The position numbers were made by a program, and so were the translations under genes. Shown here one piece after another: positions 6,602-6,795 of a stretch of DNA of 6,795 nt (the first letter of the stretch is position 1; each line of letters starts with the position of its first letter). Origin of the DNA: Sandaracinaceae bacterium (lineage in GTDB: Bacteria; Myxococcota_A; Polyangia; Polyangiales; Sandaracinaceae); contig JANWYL010000172.1 of the NCBI GenBank assembly GCA_025056955.1, positions 1 to 6,795 of the forward strand. The letters are read 5' to 3'. The notes under the pieces are model-generated. The model did no database searches and was not told the DNA's origin. It saw only the letters and a program-made list of their open reading frames with translations.

Positions 6602-6795
6602 ATGAATTTGCCAAGCACATCGGCCCAACAAAGCGGTAACAACCTTCGCAACCGCTTTTTTGTTGGTATTTTTTCGCGTCACGCATTGATATGGTGGGGA
6701 GTCGCTTTTGCGTTTTTGCTTGGCGCTTGGGCGCGACTCAGCACCTCCCAATGGGGGCTCCCATTCCGCTACCACATCGATGAGCTCGGTTTTGT
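6602..6795 (+). CDS. Probable GT39/ArnT-like membrane glycosyltransferase (N-terminal fragment, cut by right edge)
   Basis: Translation from ATG 6602 is open for 64 codons to the right edge, so only the N-terminus is visible. Residues 1-26 are polar with basic residues (R16, R18, R26). A membrane helix follows (about 28-44, ALIWWGVAFAFLLGAWA), then RLSTSQWGLPFRYHIDELGF. The W-G-L-P-x-x-Y-H-x-D-E pattern directly after the first helix is typical of PMT/ArnT-type (GT39/GT83) enzymes. These take a sugar from a polyprenyl-phosphate carrier on the outer face of the inner membrane; the acidic pair D60-E61 matches the catalytic loop. The gene is divergent from the operon, with 187 bases between the two starts, so the two units may share control. 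The family call rests on about 15 residues. The acceptor is unknown. Confidence 0.72.
   Translation, partial: MNLPSTSAQQSGNNLRNRFFVGIFSRHALIWWGVAFAFLLGAWARLSTSQWGLPFRYHIDELGF
6625..6666 (+). repeat. Long inverted repeat followed by T-run inside the start of the GT39-like gene
   Basis: CCAACAAAGCGGT (6625-6637) pairs with ACCGCTT-TTT-TGTTGG (6651-6666). This gives a 13-bp stem with a 3-base T bulge and a 13-base loop. If the outer half stays unpaired, the inner stem AAAGCGGT/ACCGCTTT with U-rich 6656-6661 looks like an intrinsic terminator on the plus strand. It lies in codons 8-22 of the plus-strand gene. It may act as an attenuator, or it may be a chance feature of Phe-Phe codons. Confidence 0.45.

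Noticed and set aside
6457..6639. Plus-strand 60-codon frame as an independent small gene
   Set aside because: It has no good ribosome site and overlaps both the minus-strand promoter and the start of the glycosyltransferase-like gene. It is kept only as a possible leader peptide in the hairpin finding.

Overview
The window is a densely coded stretch of a Gram-negative bacterial chromosome or contig. GC is moderate, by eye a little above half. Four genes lie on the minus strand with almost no space between them, and the start of a fifth gene points the other way at the right edge. Two markers suggest Myxococcota or a related 'deltaproteobacterial' lineage. One is a MopE-type metal-binding insert (DxDGDG ... 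GGxDCND ... PGA ... GDGxDxDC) in the sulfatase. The other is a lipoprotein whose first domain ends in a C-x4-C-x2-G-x-C motif. This placement is inference; no RNA gene or ribosomal protein is present to confirm it.

Layout, in transcription order of the minus-strand operon (right to left): (i) 6414-5359, a single-pass membrane protein with a cytoplasmic helical region and an extracytoplasmic discoidin (F5/8 type C)-like domain; (ii) 5362-2657, a 901-residue polytopic membrane protein with a MopE-like motif, a sulfatase/alkaline-phosphatase-superfamily domain and a C-terminal beta-rich domain, overlapping (i) by ATGA; (iii) 2595-622, a 657-residue polytopic protein resembling GT-C or PTPS-related/YfhO-like membrane proteins; (iv) 617 to beyond base 1, a putative lipoprotein cut by the left edge. 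A plausible promoter for the operon lies at 6454-6481. Its -10 overlaps a perfect GGCAT-T-ATGCC palindrome.

On the plus strand, 6602 to the right edge holds the first 64 codons of a probable GT39/ArnT-like membrane glycosyltransferase, recognised by its WGLPFRYHIDE motif. A long terminator-like inverted repeat lies inside its first 22 codons.

None of the five genes has a recognised gene symbol. Together they read as an envelope module: lipid-linked-donor glycosyltransferases, a membrane-tethered sulfatase or phosphotransferase, a carbohydrate-binding-like anchor protein and a surface lipoprotein. Modification or assembly of an extracytoplasmic glycan is the best inference. The substrate cannot be read from the sequence. 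The only stretch without a gene is 6415-6601 (187 bases); there are no insertion sequences, tRNAs, rRNAs or CRISPR arrays.
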